Source: Bacteroidia bacterium (lineage in GTDB: Bacteria; Bacteroidota; Bacteroidia; Flavobacteriales_E; Vicingaceae). Taken from it: a stretch of DNA of 64,000 nt. A program made the translations under genes and the position numbers. The notes under the pieces were generated by a model. That model saw only the letters and a list, made by a program, of their open reading frames with translations. It was not told where the DNA came from and searched no databases. The stretch spans positions 372,001-436,000 of the forward strand of contig JAUIMG010000001.1 of assembly GCA_030433355.1 (NCBI GenBank), given 5' to 3'. Position 1 is the first letter of the stretch. Every line of letters starts with the position of its first letter. Below, one piece after another: positions 27,876 to 38,790 of this stretch.

Positions 27876-28804
27876 TTTAAAAAGAAATTTGGATTCTGTA
27901 TAACTTTCTTCAAGCCTTCTCTTAAGGAGATTGGCTCATGATCTAAAAGACTTTTCATATTTGAAATATCCGGCTGTCTTCTGGTCATATCTCCCTCTTC
28001 TAAAGGATCTAAGAAAACGATTTTAGATTTCGAGTTGCTTTCTTCTATTATCAACTTTGCTAATTCTAAAACAGAGTATACCTTATCAGATCCAATATTG
28101 ATGACATCATTAACAAACTTATCATTCTTGAATGCATTTACACAAGCATCAATATTATCATCGATATAGCAAAATGTTCTAGTTTGAGAGCCATCTCCAT
28201 AAATAGTAATATCTTCATTCTTCAATGCAGAAGAAATAAACTTGCTTATAACGAAGTCTTTACTTTGAAGAGAACCATACGTATTAAAAAACCTAAAAAT
28301 GGTATAATCTAAATTATACTCTTGCTTATATGATTTAAGAAAAGCCTCTCCAACATTCTTTACAATTGCATAGGGAAGTCTTGAATTTAAGGGAGTGGTT
28401 TGTTCGTTTTGAGGAAGTTCAACCGGTTCTCCATATACCTCAGAAGAAGAGGAAAAGAAAATCCTTTTTACAGCAGTATTTTTACATAAATCCAATACAT
28501 TCCTCATACCCTTTAAATCATCTAAAACCATGATTGGGTTTTCAAGAGTTCTTTTTACTCCAACAACAGCAGCATAATGAAAAACATAATCAAATGAGAA
28601 ATTATAAAAAATACTAGCTATCTCTTTATGATTATTAACGTCGGCTCTAATAAATTTTAGGTTTTCTCTTTTCTCTAGTCTCTCTTGATCTCCTGTAAGA
28701 AGATTATCAACAACAACTACCAAATTGTCTTTATCTTTTGACAAACTATTTGCCAAAGAACCTCCTACAAAACCAGCGCCTCCTGTTATTAGTATCTTAT
28801 TCAT
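27872..28804 (-). CDS. NAD-dependent sugar-nucleotide epimerase/dehydratase
   Basis: This 310-residue extended SDR has ILITGGAGFVGGSL at the N terminus. The catalytic Ser lies in SSSSEVYGEP and the Tyr/Lys pair in YAIVK. FRFFNTYG, YGDGSQTRTFCYIDD and GDMTRRQPDISN place it near UDP-glucuronate decarboxylases and UDP-glucuronate/GlcNAc epimerases. The exact sugar is not resolved; it is shorter than RmlB and lacks its typical segments. It lies six bases after rmlA and is probably part of a surface-glycan route. Confidence 0.82.
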   Translation of the reverse strand: MNKILITGGAGFVGGSLANSLSKDKDNLVVVVDNLLTGDQERLEKRENLKFIRADVNNHKEIASIFYNFSFDYVFHYAAVVGVKRTLENPIMVLDDLKGMRNVLDLCKNTAVKRIFFSSSSEVYGEPVELPQNEQTTPLNSRLPYAIVKNVGEAFLKSYKQEYNLDYTIFRFFNTYGSLQSKDFVISKFISSALKNEDITIYGDGSQTRTFCYIDDNIDACVNAFKNDKFVNDVINIGSDKVYSVLELAKLIIEESNSKSKIVFLDPLEEGDMTRRQPDISNMKSLLDHEPISLREGLKKVIQNPNFFLK

Positions 28805-28810
28805 CTACTC

Positions 28811-29668
28811 TCAATTCAACTTTAGTAAATACTCTCCATAACCACTTTTTACGAGTGGCTCAGCTAGCTTTAACAATTGAGTCTTATCTATAAAGCCCAT
28901 TTTATATGCTATTTCTTCTAAACATCCCACTTTAAGCCCTTGCCTATGCTCAATGACTTGAACAAACTGACTAGCCTGCATTAAAGACTCGAAGGTGCCT
29001 GTGTCTAACCATGCAGTTCCTCTGTCCATTATAGCAACTTGTAGCTTTCCCCTTTCTAGATATTCTTTATTTATATCTGTTATTTCGTATTCTCCTCTTT
29101 TACTTGGTTTCAATTTTTTAGCAATTTCAACAACCTCCGCATCATAAAAGTAAAGTCCAGGAACTGCAAAGTTTGACTTAGGATTCTCGGGCTTCTCTTC
29201 TATGGAAATTGCAATATTATTTTCGTCAAAATCAACCACTCCATATCTTTTTGGATCTGATACATGATAAGCGAAAACTACACCTCCTTCAGGATTATTA
29301 TTTGATTGAAGAATCGCCTCTAAACCTGTTCCATAAAAGATATTATCTCCTAAAATTAAAGCTACTTTATCTCCATTAATAAATTCCTCTCCTATTACAA
29401 AAGCTTGTGCTAAACCATTAGGAACCTCCTGAATAGCATAGGTAAATTCACAACCAAACTGACTGCCATCTCCTAATAATTTCCTAAAACTTTCATTATC
29501 ATGAGGGGTAGTTATTATCAATATTTCTTTGATGCCAGCCTGCATAAGAATAGATAATGGATAATAAATCATGGGCTTATCGTAAACAGGCATTAATTGT
29601 TTACTAACTGCCAATGTTAAAGGGTGTAGTCTTGTGCCAGAACCTCCTGCTAATACAATTCCTTTCAT
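28811..29668 (-). CDS. rfbA: Glucose-1-phosphate thymidylyltransferase
   Basis: This 285-residue nucleotidyltransferase has the signature [42 protein letters not shown] and [11 protein letters not shown] follow, all diagnostic of RmlA/RfbA. It makes dTDP-glucose. No rmlB, rmlC or rmlD lies in the window, so the rest of dTDP-rhamnose synthesis is elsewhere or the product feeds another sugar. It overlaps the transporter gene by four bases. Confidence 0.95.
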   Translation of the reverse strand: MKGIVLAGGSGTRLHPLTLAVSKQLMPVYDKPMIYYPLSILMQAGIKEILIITTPHDNESFRKLLGDGSQFGCEFTYAIQEVPNGLAQAFVIGEEFINGDKVALILGDNIFYGTGLEAILQSNNNPEGGVVFAYHVSDPKRYGVVDFDENNIAISIEEKPENPKSNFAVPGLYFYDAEVVEIAKKLKPSKRGEYEITDINKEYLERGKLQVAIMDRGTAWLDTGTFESLMQASQFVQVIEHRQGLKVGCLEEIAYKMGFIDKTQLLKLAEPLVKSGYGEYLLKLN

Positions 29669-32079
29669 TCTTCTTTATCGTTTGGAGAATTAATAGTTTT
29701 AACTTCTAAATCTTCTAACTCTAAATCCTGATCTTCATCTAGAAACTCCACATAAGCTTCTTCCTGAAAAGCCTTTGTTGTAAGCCATTTATCAAACGAC
29801 AATATTAAGGATGGCAATAAAATTAAGTTAGAAGCCATGGCGATTAGAAGAGTAATAGAAACTAAAAGACCTAGAGCAATAGTTCCGCCAAAATCTGAGG
29901 CTGTAAATACCCCAAAGCCAAAAAACAAAACGATGGAAGTGTAAATCATACTAACGCCGGTTTCTTTTAGAGCTAAAAGAGCAGCCTCTCTAAGATTGAT
30001 GGAGTGTCGATGAAGTTCTTGACGATATTTTGCCAGATAATGTATCGTATCGTCTACTGAAATCCCGAATGCAATACTAAAAACTAAAATAGTTGAAGGC
30101 TTGATGGAAATCTCAAAAAATCCCATAATTGCTGCTGTAGTGATTAAGGGCAAAAAGTTGGGGATAAGGCTTACAAAAACCATCCTTAAAGAGGAAAATA
30201 AGAATGCCATGATAAAGGCAATTAGAACGATAGCTATCCCCAAGCTAAGAAATAGGTTCTTAACTAAATAACTTGTTCCTTTCAACCAAACTACGCTAGT
30301 TCCTGTAAACTCAACTAGATATTTATCTATAGGGAAAATAGAGTCTACTTCTGCTCTCAACTCATTTAAAATAGTATCCATTCTATTAGACCCTACATCT
30401 GCCATTTGGGCTGTTAAGCGAGTTATTTGTCTATTAGAATCTAAATAAGAACCTAGAAGTTGGTTGGAACTTGAATCCTCTTTTGAAATTAGGTAGGGGG
30501 CTAGAAAACTCTTTTCTTGAGAATTAAATAAACTGTATTTATTAGGGTTACCTCCATAATAAGCCTGCTTAGCAAACTTTATACCTTCAACAATTGACAA
30601 AGGCTTTGAAAATTCTGGGTATTGCTTAATAACATCTTGAAATTCATCTATTCTTTTTAATGTTGATAGTTTGGTTGCTCCACCCTTCTTTTTTGCATCT
30701 ACAGTGACTTCAAATGGTAAAACCCCTTTAAAGTTCTTTTCGAAGAATTTAAGATCGAGATACACTTTATCATGTTTTGGGAGATCATCTGCTATATTAC
30801 CTGTTGTGCGCATTAAGGTAATTCCATAAACAGCAACAATGATAATTGCACCGGTTACTATGTATACGGCCTTTCTATGATTAGTAACTATAATTACTAA
30901 CTGGTTAACTACCGTATGTACCCATCTTCTTTCTAAGTGTTTTGTATGGCGTGCTCTTGGTGGTTTAAAGTAGCTAAGAATAATTGGCAATAGAGTTATA
31001 GAAACAAGAAATACTGCAGCTATTCCAAAGGTAGCAACTATACCAAACTCAACTAAAATGATACTATCTGTAAAGATGAAAGTTCCAAATCCTAAAGAAG
31101 TTGTAGTATTTGTTAAGAAAATAGCATTGCCAATTTTCTTTATGGTTCGCTTTAAAGATAAAGCCTGGTTGCCATGATTTTTTATCTCTTGATGGTATTT
31201 ATTAATGATAAAAATGCAATTAGGGATTCCTATTACAATCATCAATGGCGGAATCAAACCAGTTAAAATAGTTATTTCATAGCCCAATAAAGATTGAATA
31301 CCAGTGACCCATATAACCCCAATTAAAACAATCACCATAGAAAACAACATTGCCTTAAATGAGCGGAAGAAGAGCAATAAAATAGCAGCTGTTACTAAGA
31401 CCGCAAGGAGAATAAAGAGCTCTATTTCTTTGCTAATTTTAGTTGTGTTATTCGATCGTATGTATGGCAAGCCTGAAAATTTTAAATCAAAGTCTGTAGT
31501 TGATTGAAAAACCTCAATCTCAGCCATGATATCATTCATTAGAATGGCTCTATCTTTTGAATCAAGAAATTTTCGATCTAAAGTCAATGCCATTAAATTG
31601 GCAGTCTCATCCTCACTATAAACGAAGCCTCTAAAAAATGGAAGATCATAGACTTTTTCTAAAAGACTATCTAATTCTGCTTGTGTTTTTGGAGTGTCTT
31701 TAAAAACTAGTGAAGGGACTAAGGTCTTCTCTTCCGTATCTTTTTCTAAATAAAATATATTCGATAAGGACAAAACTTTATCAACTCCCTCAACTTCTTT
31801 TAGCCTTTTTGAAAGAGCAATCCATGCATTAAAGTTATCTAACTCAAGCAAGGTAGAGTCTTTAACTCCAATAACCATTATGCTACCATCTTGACCAAAC
31901 TGTTCTGTAAATCGATTGAAAGTTAAGATGGTAGAATCTGTTTCAGGCAAGACTTGTGCCATTTCATAGCTTAGTTTTAAGCTTCTAGAATGGTAGCCAA
32001 GAAAAGCAGTTACAACTACCAAAAAAAAGATAATTGGTATTCTGCGTCTAAGAATAAAGCTGGAAAAGGATTCCCACAT
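29665..32079 (-). CDS. MMPL/RND-family membrane transporter
   Basis: This 804-residue inner-membrane protein has the RND layout. One N-terminal helix is followed by a large periplasmic loop (about 35-205), a block of five to six helices (about 212-370), a second loop (about 425-600) and a second helix block (about 615-770). [15 protein letters not shown] and the Asp-containing [18 protein letters not shown] are at the positions of the proton relay. The acidic C-terminal tail is cytoplasmic. MMPL proteins move lipids, hopanoids or siderophores; no adaptor or outer-membrane channel is adjacent. It is the first gene of the rfbA operon. Confidence 0.88.
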   Translation of the reverse strand: MWESFSSFILRRRIPIIFFLVVVTAFLGYHSRSLKLSYEMAQVLPETDSTILTFNRFTEQFGQDGSIMVIGVKDSTLLELDNFNAWIALSKRLKEVEGVDKVLSLSNIFYLEKDTEEKTLVPSLVFKDTPKTQAELDSLLEKVYDLPFFRGFVYSEDETANLMALTLDRKFLDSKDRAILMNDIMAEIEVFQSTTDFDLKFSGLPYIRSNNTTKISKEIELFILLAVLVTAAILLLFFRSFKAMLFSMVIVLIGVIWVTGIQSLLGYEITILTGLIPPLMIVIGIPNCIFIINKYHQEIKNHGNQALSLKRTIKKIGNAIFLTNTTTSLGFGTFIFTDSIILVEFGIVATFGIAAVFLVSITLLPIILSYFKPPRARHTKHLERRWVHTVVNQLVIIVTNHRKAVYIVTGAIIIVAVYGITLMRTTGNIADDLPKHDKVYLDLKFFEKNFKGVLPFEVTVDAKKKGGATKLSTLKRIDEFQDVIKQYPEFSKPLSIVEGIKFAKQAYYGGNPNKYSLFNSQEKSFLAPYLISKEDSSSNQLLGSYLDSNRQITRLTAQMADVGSNRMDTILNELRAEVDSIFPIDKYLVEFTGTSVVWLKGTSYLVKNLFLSLGIAIVLIAFIMAFLFSSLRMVFVSLIPNFLPLITTAAIMGFFEISIKPSTILVFSIAFGISVDDTIHYLAKYRQELHRHSINLREAALLALKETGVSMIYTSIVLFFGFGVFTASDFGGTIALGLLVSITLLIAMASNLILLPSLILSFDKWLTTKAFQEEAYVEFLDEDQDLELEDLEVKTINSPNDKEE

Positions 32080-32213
32080 ATAGTCGATTTACGTATTGAT
32101 TTTCTTTGAAAAACAATAGCTTACAAATATCGAAATTATAATGGAGTAGATAAAATTATTGAAGGTTAATACAATAGCTTTATTTTCGCTGAATACTTTA
32201 AGTCTCAATTGCA

Positions 32214-32852
32214 ATGGAATGGTTTAACGAACTTAAGATAAATGAAATATTAAGTCTCTTTGATTTGATAGGGACATTTGTGTTTGCAATTAGTGGTGCC
32301 CTAGCAGCCTCCACAAAAAAATTAGACCTTTTTGGGGCAACATTCATAGCTTTTGTAACAGCACTTGGCGGAGGAACAGTAAGAGACCTATTGATTGGAA
32401 GCACACCGGTTGGATGGATGGAAGATATTACCTATTTAACTGTCATTCTTATTGCCGTTGGAGTAACCTTTATTTTTTATGAGCACATCCGAAAACTTAG
32501 AAAAACCTTGTTCTTGTTTGACACCATTGGAATCGCTGTTTTTACTGTTTTAGGTCTTCAAAAGGCTTTATTAATCAATATAGACCCAATGATTGCCGTA
32601 ATGATGGGGATGTTTTCTGCTATTCTTGGAGGTGTAATTAGAGATATTTTAATCAATGAAATACCCTTGATTTTTAGAGCAGAAATATACGCCTTAGCTT
32701 GTATTGCAGGAGGAGCACTATTTATTGTTTTAGATAATATGGGTGTTGGATTTGAAATAAATGCGATTATTACGATATCTATAATAATTGCAATCCGAAT
32801 TTTAGCGATCAAGTTTAAAATTGGTTTACCTAAAATTATTAGGAATGAATAA
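32214..32852 (+). CDS. TRIC-type (UPF0126) cation channel family protein
   Basis: This 212-residue inner-membrane protein of about seven helices has an internal repeat. FDLIGTFVFAISGALA with GGGTVRDLLIG in the first half matches FDTIGIAVFTVLGLQ with GGVIRDILIN in the second. This is the UPF0126/YadS family, homologous to trimeric intracellular cation channels. Some bacterial members are linked to glycine or other small-molecule transport. It lies 27 bases before the alpha-2-macroglobulin gene on the same strand. Confidence 0.88.
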   Translation: MEWFNELKINEILSLFDLIGTFVFAISGALAASTKKLDLFGATFIAFVTALGGGTVRDLLIGSTPVGWMEDITYLTVILIAVGVTFIFYEHIRKLRKTLFLFDTIGIAVFTVLGLQKALLINIDPMIAVMMGMFSAILGGVIRDILINEIPLIFRAEIYALACIAGGALFIVLDNMGVGFEINAIITISIIIAIRILAIKFKIGLPKIIRNE

Positions 32853-32885
32853 GGAGCGGCATTAAAATTGATTAATGGAATGGAT

Positions 32886-35800
32886 ATGAGAAAAATTTTT
32901 CATTTTTTTTATCGGATAGCACCTATAGCTATCGTGCTCTATTCATGCAGCACCCCAAAAGTTTCAAAGACCGCTAGCATATCAAAAAAAGCTAAATCCG
33001 ACTATGAAGTAAAGTGGAAAGAGCTTGATAGCTTAGAAAAGATAGGCTTAAATAAGCAAGCCATAGAGCAAAGTAATTTAATTCTTCAAAAGGCTTTTAA
33101 AGATGAGAACACTTCAGAAATATTTAAAGCTTTGGCATATCGGTCAAAAAATATTTTATGGATTGAAGAAAGTGCAGAAGAAAAAGTTCTTTCCGATTTT
33201 GAAGAAAATGTGCAAAAATCTAATCCTCCAACAAAACAATTACTTCAATCTGCATTAGCTGAGCTTTACTATCAATATTATCTTCAAAACCAATGGAAGA
33301 TTAACCAAAGAACCTATTCTGAAAATGATAAGGAGATAAATACCTGGGATAAACATAAAATAGAAGAGCTTATTAAAACCCACTATCTAAATTCTTTAAA
33401 GATTAACGAGCCCTTCAAGTCAAAATCGATACAAGAGTTTGAGACTATATTGCAAGGAAATCAAGAGAAAATTGACCATAAACTAAGACCAACATTTTAT
33501 GATTTCTTATGCTACAGAGCGCTAAATTATTTTCAATCTAACGGATCCACCATTCCAGTCGCTTTGGATATAAAAGCAAGTAAAAGTGAAGCCTTAATAG
33601 ATAAATCTAATGAGGAGATAGTTAGCTCAATTTACGGAAGCCTTTTAGAATTTCATACGAAAAATAAAACTCCTTGGGGATATGTTCATGCAAAGTTGAA
33701 TGAGCTTAACTACCTAAAATCTCGTTCCTTCAATTTTACCTATAGGGATTCTTTATACTCATTGATACATGAAGTTAAAGAAGAGAAACTAAAAAATGAA
33801 GTTAGAATTGAATTATTAAATTCCTATTATGCTCAAGGAAACGATATGCTATATAGTTCGCAAAATGATTCATCCAGATTAGCATACCAAAAAGCAAATA
33901 AAATCCTTGAAAGGCTAGAAAATTATGACAAAACACCTTTTCAAGATAGCGTTATAAAGGCATTCAAAACTAATATTCACAAAGCTGAATTTAGAATATT
34001 TCTAAAGAACACCTATCTACTGGAATACCCAATAGAGATAAAAGCTGAATTTAGAAATCTTAATGAAATAGAGTTTTATGTATTCAGCTCTGACAATGAA
34101 TTTGAAAAACTCTCTAGGCGAGGCAATCGAAGCTCTGTTTTAAATTGGATAGAAAAGCAGAAAATCATAAAGACAATCTCCATTAAGCTCCCCAAGCATG
34201 ATGATTTTAATTTTCACTCGGCAGAATTCCCTCTTTTTAAATTAGCCTTTGGTGATTATATTTTATTAGCTAAAGACAAAAGTGAACTGGCGGAAAGTGA
34301 TTTTTATTTAGCAGAATTTACTGTGAGTAATCTTGCCATATTTACTCACGATAAAAATGAAAAAGGTTTAACCTTTTATGTGAAGAATAGAGAAAACGGA
34401 ATGGCAATAGAAAATGCCAAAATCAAACTAAAAGAAAATTATAGAAACCAACCTATTTCTAATTCTATTAACACCTTTGGCGGGCTAACAGATAAAAATG
34501 GTCTAGCAGTATTTCCAGATCTAAAAACCAATTCATCCTATACTTACTCCGTAACGTATGGAGAAGATAACATTGACTTTAAAAAAAGATATCTCTATTA
34601 TAGTTCTCCAAGAATTAAAGAAGATAAAACACAAACTATCTTCTTTACAGATAGAGCCATTTACAAGGAAGACCAAAGAGTCTACTTTAAAGCAATTCAA
34701 AGCATACAATCGAATAGGAAATCTAGCCTAATTTCCAATGCAAAAAACCAAGTATTTCTAATAGACCCAAATGGCAAATATTTAGACACCCTATCGTTAG
34801 TTACAAGCAATTTTGGTTCATTTTATGGTAGCTTTAAACTACCTCAACAATCTTTGAATGGATATTATAGAATAGCATCTAAAAGCGGTCAAACCTATTT
34901 TCAACTAACAGATTATAAAAGACCTTCCTTTCAAATTCTATTAAAGGATACCTTAGAGAATATAGGGAGCTCGGTGCAGCTAAATGGAACGGTAAAAGCT
35001 TATAGTGGAGAAGCAGAGCAAAATGCCACTATAAATTATAAAGTTTTCTTTTCTAATAGTATTCCTAGACCATACTATATAGATAGCTACTTCCCATTTA
35101 ATTCTGAGAAAATATTATTATCCGATGGTAAAACAAGCACAAACTCAAAAGGAGAATACCAATTAGAATTTGAAACTTCAGCTGTTGCAAAAAACTCTTT
35201 TTATAACTATACAATTGAGATTATTGCTACGAACCAAAGAGGAGAGAGTTTAGAAAAGACTTTCCAAATAAATCCAAATAGAAAAAGTAAAGTTAGTCTG
35301 AGTATAGACGAGTCTTTAAGCAAGGATGAAGCTATTGAGTGGGAAGAATTAGAACAATTAGTTGTTAAGTCCGAAGATCAGAATGGAAGAGAACAAGACA
35401 AGAAACTAAAATTACAGCTTTGGAAACTCAAGCCATTGGAGGAGATAGATTTTACAAAAACTTGGTCTCCAGGGGAGTATTATTTTAAAGTAGACTCGTT
35501 TATTGAAAGGCAAAGTAGCATAGAAAGCTTTTACAAAAAAGTGCAGTTAATTAGTGAATCTGTAATAAAAACAAATGAAGTATTGTCGCTTTTTCAACCA
35601 CTAGATGAAGGTGTCTATCAAGTAGTTTTAAGAGACCCTTCAGACACTGTTTTTAATTTAGAAAGAAGTTTCTATTTGTTGGATAGAACTAAAAAAGCTT
35701 TTGATAAAGCCTCTTTTCTTTGGACTTCTGAGCTAAAAACAGATTTAACCAAGTATCCAGAAGTAGAGATCTTTCTTGGAAGTTCTTTAGACAAAGCTAT

Positions 35801-38735
35801 AATAAATTACGACATAGATTATAGGGGAGAAATTATTGAGAGCGGAAAAATTGAAGTTTCCAACTCTAAAGAAATTTTTAGCTATTCTCCTACAATCGCT
35901 ATAGATAATGACTTTCGAATTCACTTTTATCTTGTTCATTCTAACCATTTGGAGCGTAAAACAATTGAAGTAAAATCTGCAAAACAAGACGAATTACAAA
36001 TTCAATTAAACAGCTTTAGAGATAAAACAAAGCCTGGGGAAAGAGAAAAATTGGCTTTACAAGTAATAAAAAATGGGAAAGCCGTTGAAGCAGAAGTTCT
36101 TGCGAGCATGTACGATGCCTCTCTAGATCAATTTGTAAATCATAGATGGAATTTCCATCCAATAGACAGATACTATATCCCTCAAATTAGAAATTCAGAT
36201 GCATCGTTTTTTGATAGTTACCCAAATCCATTTTATATAAGTGGTAAACGCCCAATTCCTTCTTATGGCTTTTATGATCTCAATTGGTTTAAGCTTAGGT
36301 TTCAATCGTATTTATTATACGATGAAAGGACTTTATTAATAAGTGAACAAAAATCCTCTTCTACAGCTGAAGTAATGACAGATGCAGTTGAAATAGAAGG
36401 TTCAGCAATTGCAAATACGAAAATGGAAGAAGAAATTAAAGAGGTAAAAACTTTTCCCTTAAGAACAGATTTTAGAGAAACTGCTTTCTTCTATCCCAAC
36501 TTAAAAACAAATAGAAAGGGAGAAGTACAATTTGAGTTTGAGGTTCCAGAGTCTCTTACAGAATGGAAATTGATGATATTGGCTCATACTAAGACATTAG
36601 ATAATACCTACTTGGAGAAAAGAGTAATTAGCCAGAAAGAGTTAATGGTTAAAGTTAATGCTCCAAAATTCTTAAGATCAGGGGATAAGGCAGTAATCAA
36701 AGCAGAATTAATCAATTTGACTAATAAAGATTTATCTGTTACAAGTGATTTTTCCATTTTCAATTCAGACAATAAAGAGCTTTCAAACAATAGAAAGAAG
36801 GGGCTAAATATTTCCGCTAATTCAAGTGAAACTATCTACCTCAGTTTCCTAGTGCCTAGTGGGGTCTCCTATTTAGAATATCAAGCTTCTGCAAGCTCGA
36901 AGACTCATCAGGATGGGGAAAAAAACCAAATAGTTGTAATTCCAAGGGAGGAAGTAGTTACAAAAAGTTTCCCCTTTTCTATATCTGAAGGTGAAAATAA
37001 GACATGGATATTTGAAGAATTTCAAAACGATATAAAGAATAGCTTAAATCAGCATACTCCATTAAATTATACCTTCGAATATTCTTCTACACAATGGAAT
37101 AGAATTATAGAATCATTAAATAGTATCATTCTTCAAAATGCCACCAATACGGTTCAAATTGCAGAGAAGTTAATCGCCATTGATCTTTTCCAATTCTGCT
37201 TAAAGAAAAAACCAAACTTGAGAGGGAGTATAGAAAACTCTAAATCTCGGGTCTCCGTTTTAGAGTCTAACCCAGAGTTGAAAAGCATTTTAATCAATCA
37301 AACTCCCTGGGCACTTATTGCGGCAAGTTCTACTATTCAAAACCAACATTTAAAAAAGCTATTAATTCCCTCTTACTTAGATTCCATAAAAAAGGAGAGC
37401 GAAAATAAATTGCTTGCATTACAATTCTCTGATGGTTCTTGGCCTTGGTTTGAAGGAATGAAAAAAAGTAGATTCATATCAGAATCTATTCTTAACCTAT
37501 TTGCTCAAACAGCCAAATTTGAGGAAATAGAGCTTAGTGCAAAACTCAAAAAATCACTTTCAAAAACCATCCATTACTTAGATAAAGAAATGGAAGAGGA
37601 ATATAGAAAACTTCTTCAAGATAGCAGTGCCATAAACACCGCTACGATTAGGGACTCTCATTTAGCATACTTACATGCTAGAAGTTATTTTGAAAAAGAT
37701 TTAAAATCAGATTTTTTTAGCTTTTATTTAACCAAAGCATTATCAAATTGGCAAGGGCTTAATATTTCTCATAAAGCCAAACTAGGGCAACTTTTAATAA
37801 ATACTGGTTTAGAAGAAGAAACTATCTCTCTAATTTATTCTTCCATAAAAGATGCCATAATTCTGGATAGTGAAAAAGGGGCATATTGGAAAACAAATAA
37901 GACCTATTTCACTGGCTTCGATGATGAGGTAAAGCAGCACTGTATTGCAATGTGTTTTATCAGTAAGGTTGTTCCTAACGACCCAATCCTAAACGACTTA
38001 AAAAAGTGGCTTTACTTTCAAAAAAAGAATGCTAGTTGGGGGGAGACCAATAGCACTACTTTAAATGCCATAAGTATTTTAATCCAATATATAGAGGACA
38101 CAAAAACAGACAGCTACTCAAGAATAAGTCTAAGTGATCGACTAGATACTACTTTATACAAAGAGGAATACCTGAAAGTAAATTGGAGTAATGAAGATAT
38201 TTCGGAGGACCTTGCATATATCAAGTTATCTAGCAATAAGAAGGAGGTATCCTTTGGTGCGGCATATTGGCAGTCTTTACAGGAACCAGATTTTGAAGAA
38301 TCACAAAACAGTCAAATAATATTAGAAAGAGCGTTTTATAAAGCAATTTCTAAAAATGGAATCATACAATTGATTCCAATAGACAGTTCAGCGCTTGCCA
38401 TCGGAGATAAGCTAATAGTAAGAGTGAAACTGATTGTAAACACTACCCAAAGCTATGTGCACTTAAAGGTAGAGAATGCCGCCGCAAGTCTTCCTGTAGA
38501 TATGCTTTCGGGAAATTATTTTCAAGACAACTTATCCTTTTATAAGGAAGTAGAGTTAAGTAGAACCAATTATTTCTTTAATGAGATAGGAAAGGGGACT
38601 TACATCCTTGAAACAGCTTATCTAATTAATCAAAGTGGAGAGTATGGAAGTGGTAAATGCAGCGTGCAATCTCAGTATTCGGCAGATATTATAAGCACTG
38701 TTCCCTCTAAACTGTTAATAATAAAAGAGAATTAA
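32886..38735 (+). CDS. Alpha-2-macroglobulin-family lipoprotein without thioester
   Basis: This protein has about 1,949 residues from the ATG at 32886. An ATG two codons upstream and a TTG at 32868 are alternatives. The lipobox is IVLYSC, so it is probably anchored in the envelope facing the periplasm. A helical N-terminal region (about 30-380) is followed by MG-type beta domains; the MG2-like segment IFFTDRAIYKEDQRVYFKA is clear. The bait/MG7 region has FRETAFFYPNLKTNRKGEV and FEVPESLTEWKL. A C-terminal alpha/alpha toroid contains GSWPWFEGM. The thioester motif CxEQ expected near LNSIILQNATNTVQIAEKL is absent. The family traps proteases. Its partner penicillin-binding protein PbpC is not adjacent. 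Confidence 0.85.
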   Translation: MRKIFHFFYRIAPIAIVLYSCSTPKVSKTASISKKAKSDYEVKWKELDSLEKIGLNKQAIEQSNLILQKAFKDENTSEIFKALAYRSKNILWIEESAEEKVLSDFEENVQKSNPPTKQLLQSALAELYYQYYLQNQWKINQRTYSENDKEINTWDKHKIEELIKTHYLNSLKINEPFKSKSIQEFETILQGNQEKIDHKLRPTFYDFLCYRALNYFQSNGSTIPVALDIKASKSEALIDKSNEEIVSSIYGSLLEFHTKNKTPWGYVHAKLNELNYLKSRSFNFTYRDSLYSLIHEVKEEKLKNEVRIELLNSYYAQGNDMLYSSQNDSSRLAYQKANKILERLENYDKTPFQDSVIKAFKTNIHKAEFRIFLKNTYLLEYPIEIKAEFRNLNEIEFYVFSSDNEFEKLSRRGNRSSVLNWIEKQKIIKTISIKLPKHDDFNFHSAEFPLFKLAFGDYILLAKDKSELAESDFYLAEFTVSNLAIFTHDKNEKGLTFYVKNRENGMAIENAKIKLKENYRNQPISNSINTFGGLTDKNGLAVFPDLKTNSSYTYSVTYGEDNIDFKKRYLYYSSPRIKEDKTQTIFFTDRAIYKEDQRVYFKAIQSIQSNRKSSLISNAKNQVFLIDPNGKYLDTLSLVTSNFGSFYGSFKLPQQSLNGYYRIASKSGQTYFQLTDYKRPSFQILLKDTLENIGSSVQLNGTVKAYSGEAEQNATINYKVFFSNSIPRPYYIDSYFPFNSEKILLSDGKTSTNSKGEYQLEFETSAVAKNSFYNYTIEIIATNQRGESLEKTFQINPNRKSKVSLSIDESLSKDEAIEWEELEQLVVKSEDQNGREQDKKLKLQLWKLKPLEEIDFTKTWSPGEYYFKVDSFIERQSSIESFYKKVQLISESVIKTNEVLSLFQPLDEGVYQVVLRDPSDTVFNLERSFYLLDRTKKAFDKASFLWTSELKTDLTKYPEVEIFLGSSLDKAIINYDIDYRGEIIESGKIEVSNSKEIFSYSPTIAIDNDFRIHFYLVHSNHLERKTIEVKSAKQDELQIQLNSFRDKTKPGEREKLALQVIKNGKAVEAEVLASMYDASLDQFVNHRWNFHPIDRYYIPQIRNSDASFFDSYPNPFYISGKRPIPSYGFYDLNWFKLRFQSYLLYDERTLLISEQKSSSTAEVMTDAVEIEGSAIANTKMEEEIKEVKTFPLRTDFRETAFFYPNLKTNRKGEVQFEFEVPESLTEWKLMILAHTKTLDNTYLEKRVISQKELMVKVNAPKFLRSGDKAVIKAELINLTNKDLSVTSDFSIFNSDNKELSNNRKKGLNISANSSETIYLSFLVPSGVSYLEYQASASSKTHQDGEKNQIVVIPREEVVTKSFPFSISEGENKTWIFEEFQNDIKNSLNQHTPLNYTFEYSSTQWNRIIESLNSIILQNATNTVQIAEKLIAIDLFQFCLKKKPNLRGSIENSKSRVSVLESNPELKSILINQTPWALIAASSTIQNQHLKKLLIPSYLDSIKKESENKLLALQFSDGSWPWFEGMKKSRFISESILNLFAQTAKFEEIELSAKLKKSLSKTIHYLDKEMEEEYRKLLQDSSAINTATIRDSHLAYLHARSYFEKDLKSDFFSFYLTKALSNWQGLNISHKAKLGQLLINTGLEEETISLIYSSIKDAIILDSEKGAYWKTNKTYFTGFDDEVKQHCIAMCFISKVVPNDPILNDLKKWLYFQKKNASWGETNSTTLNAISILIQYIEDTKTDSYSRISLSDRLDTTLYKEEYLKVNWSNEDISEDLAYIKLSSNKKEVSFGAAYWQSLQEPDFEESQNSQIILERAFYKAISKNGIIQLIPIDSSALAIGDKLIVRVKLIVNTTQSYVHLKVENAAASLPVDMLSGNYFQDNLSFYKEVELSRTNYFFNEIGKGTYILETAYLINQSGEYGSGKCSVQSQYSADIISTVPSKLLIIKEN

Positions 38736-38736
38736 A

Positions 38737-38767
38737 TTGTTATCGTAGCTATACGATTTTATATTTG
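38737..38767 (+). promoter_or_regulatory. Promoter of the small lipoprotein gene
   Basis: TTG at 38737-38739 and TATATTTG at 38760-38767 are 20 bases apart, a full match to TTG-N17-23-TAnnTTTG. The box ends 23 bases before the ATG at 38791, just after the alpha-2-macroglobulin stop, so this gene has its own promoter. Confidence 0.68.
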
Positions 38768-38790
38768 TCTTCTAATCAATACTATATATT

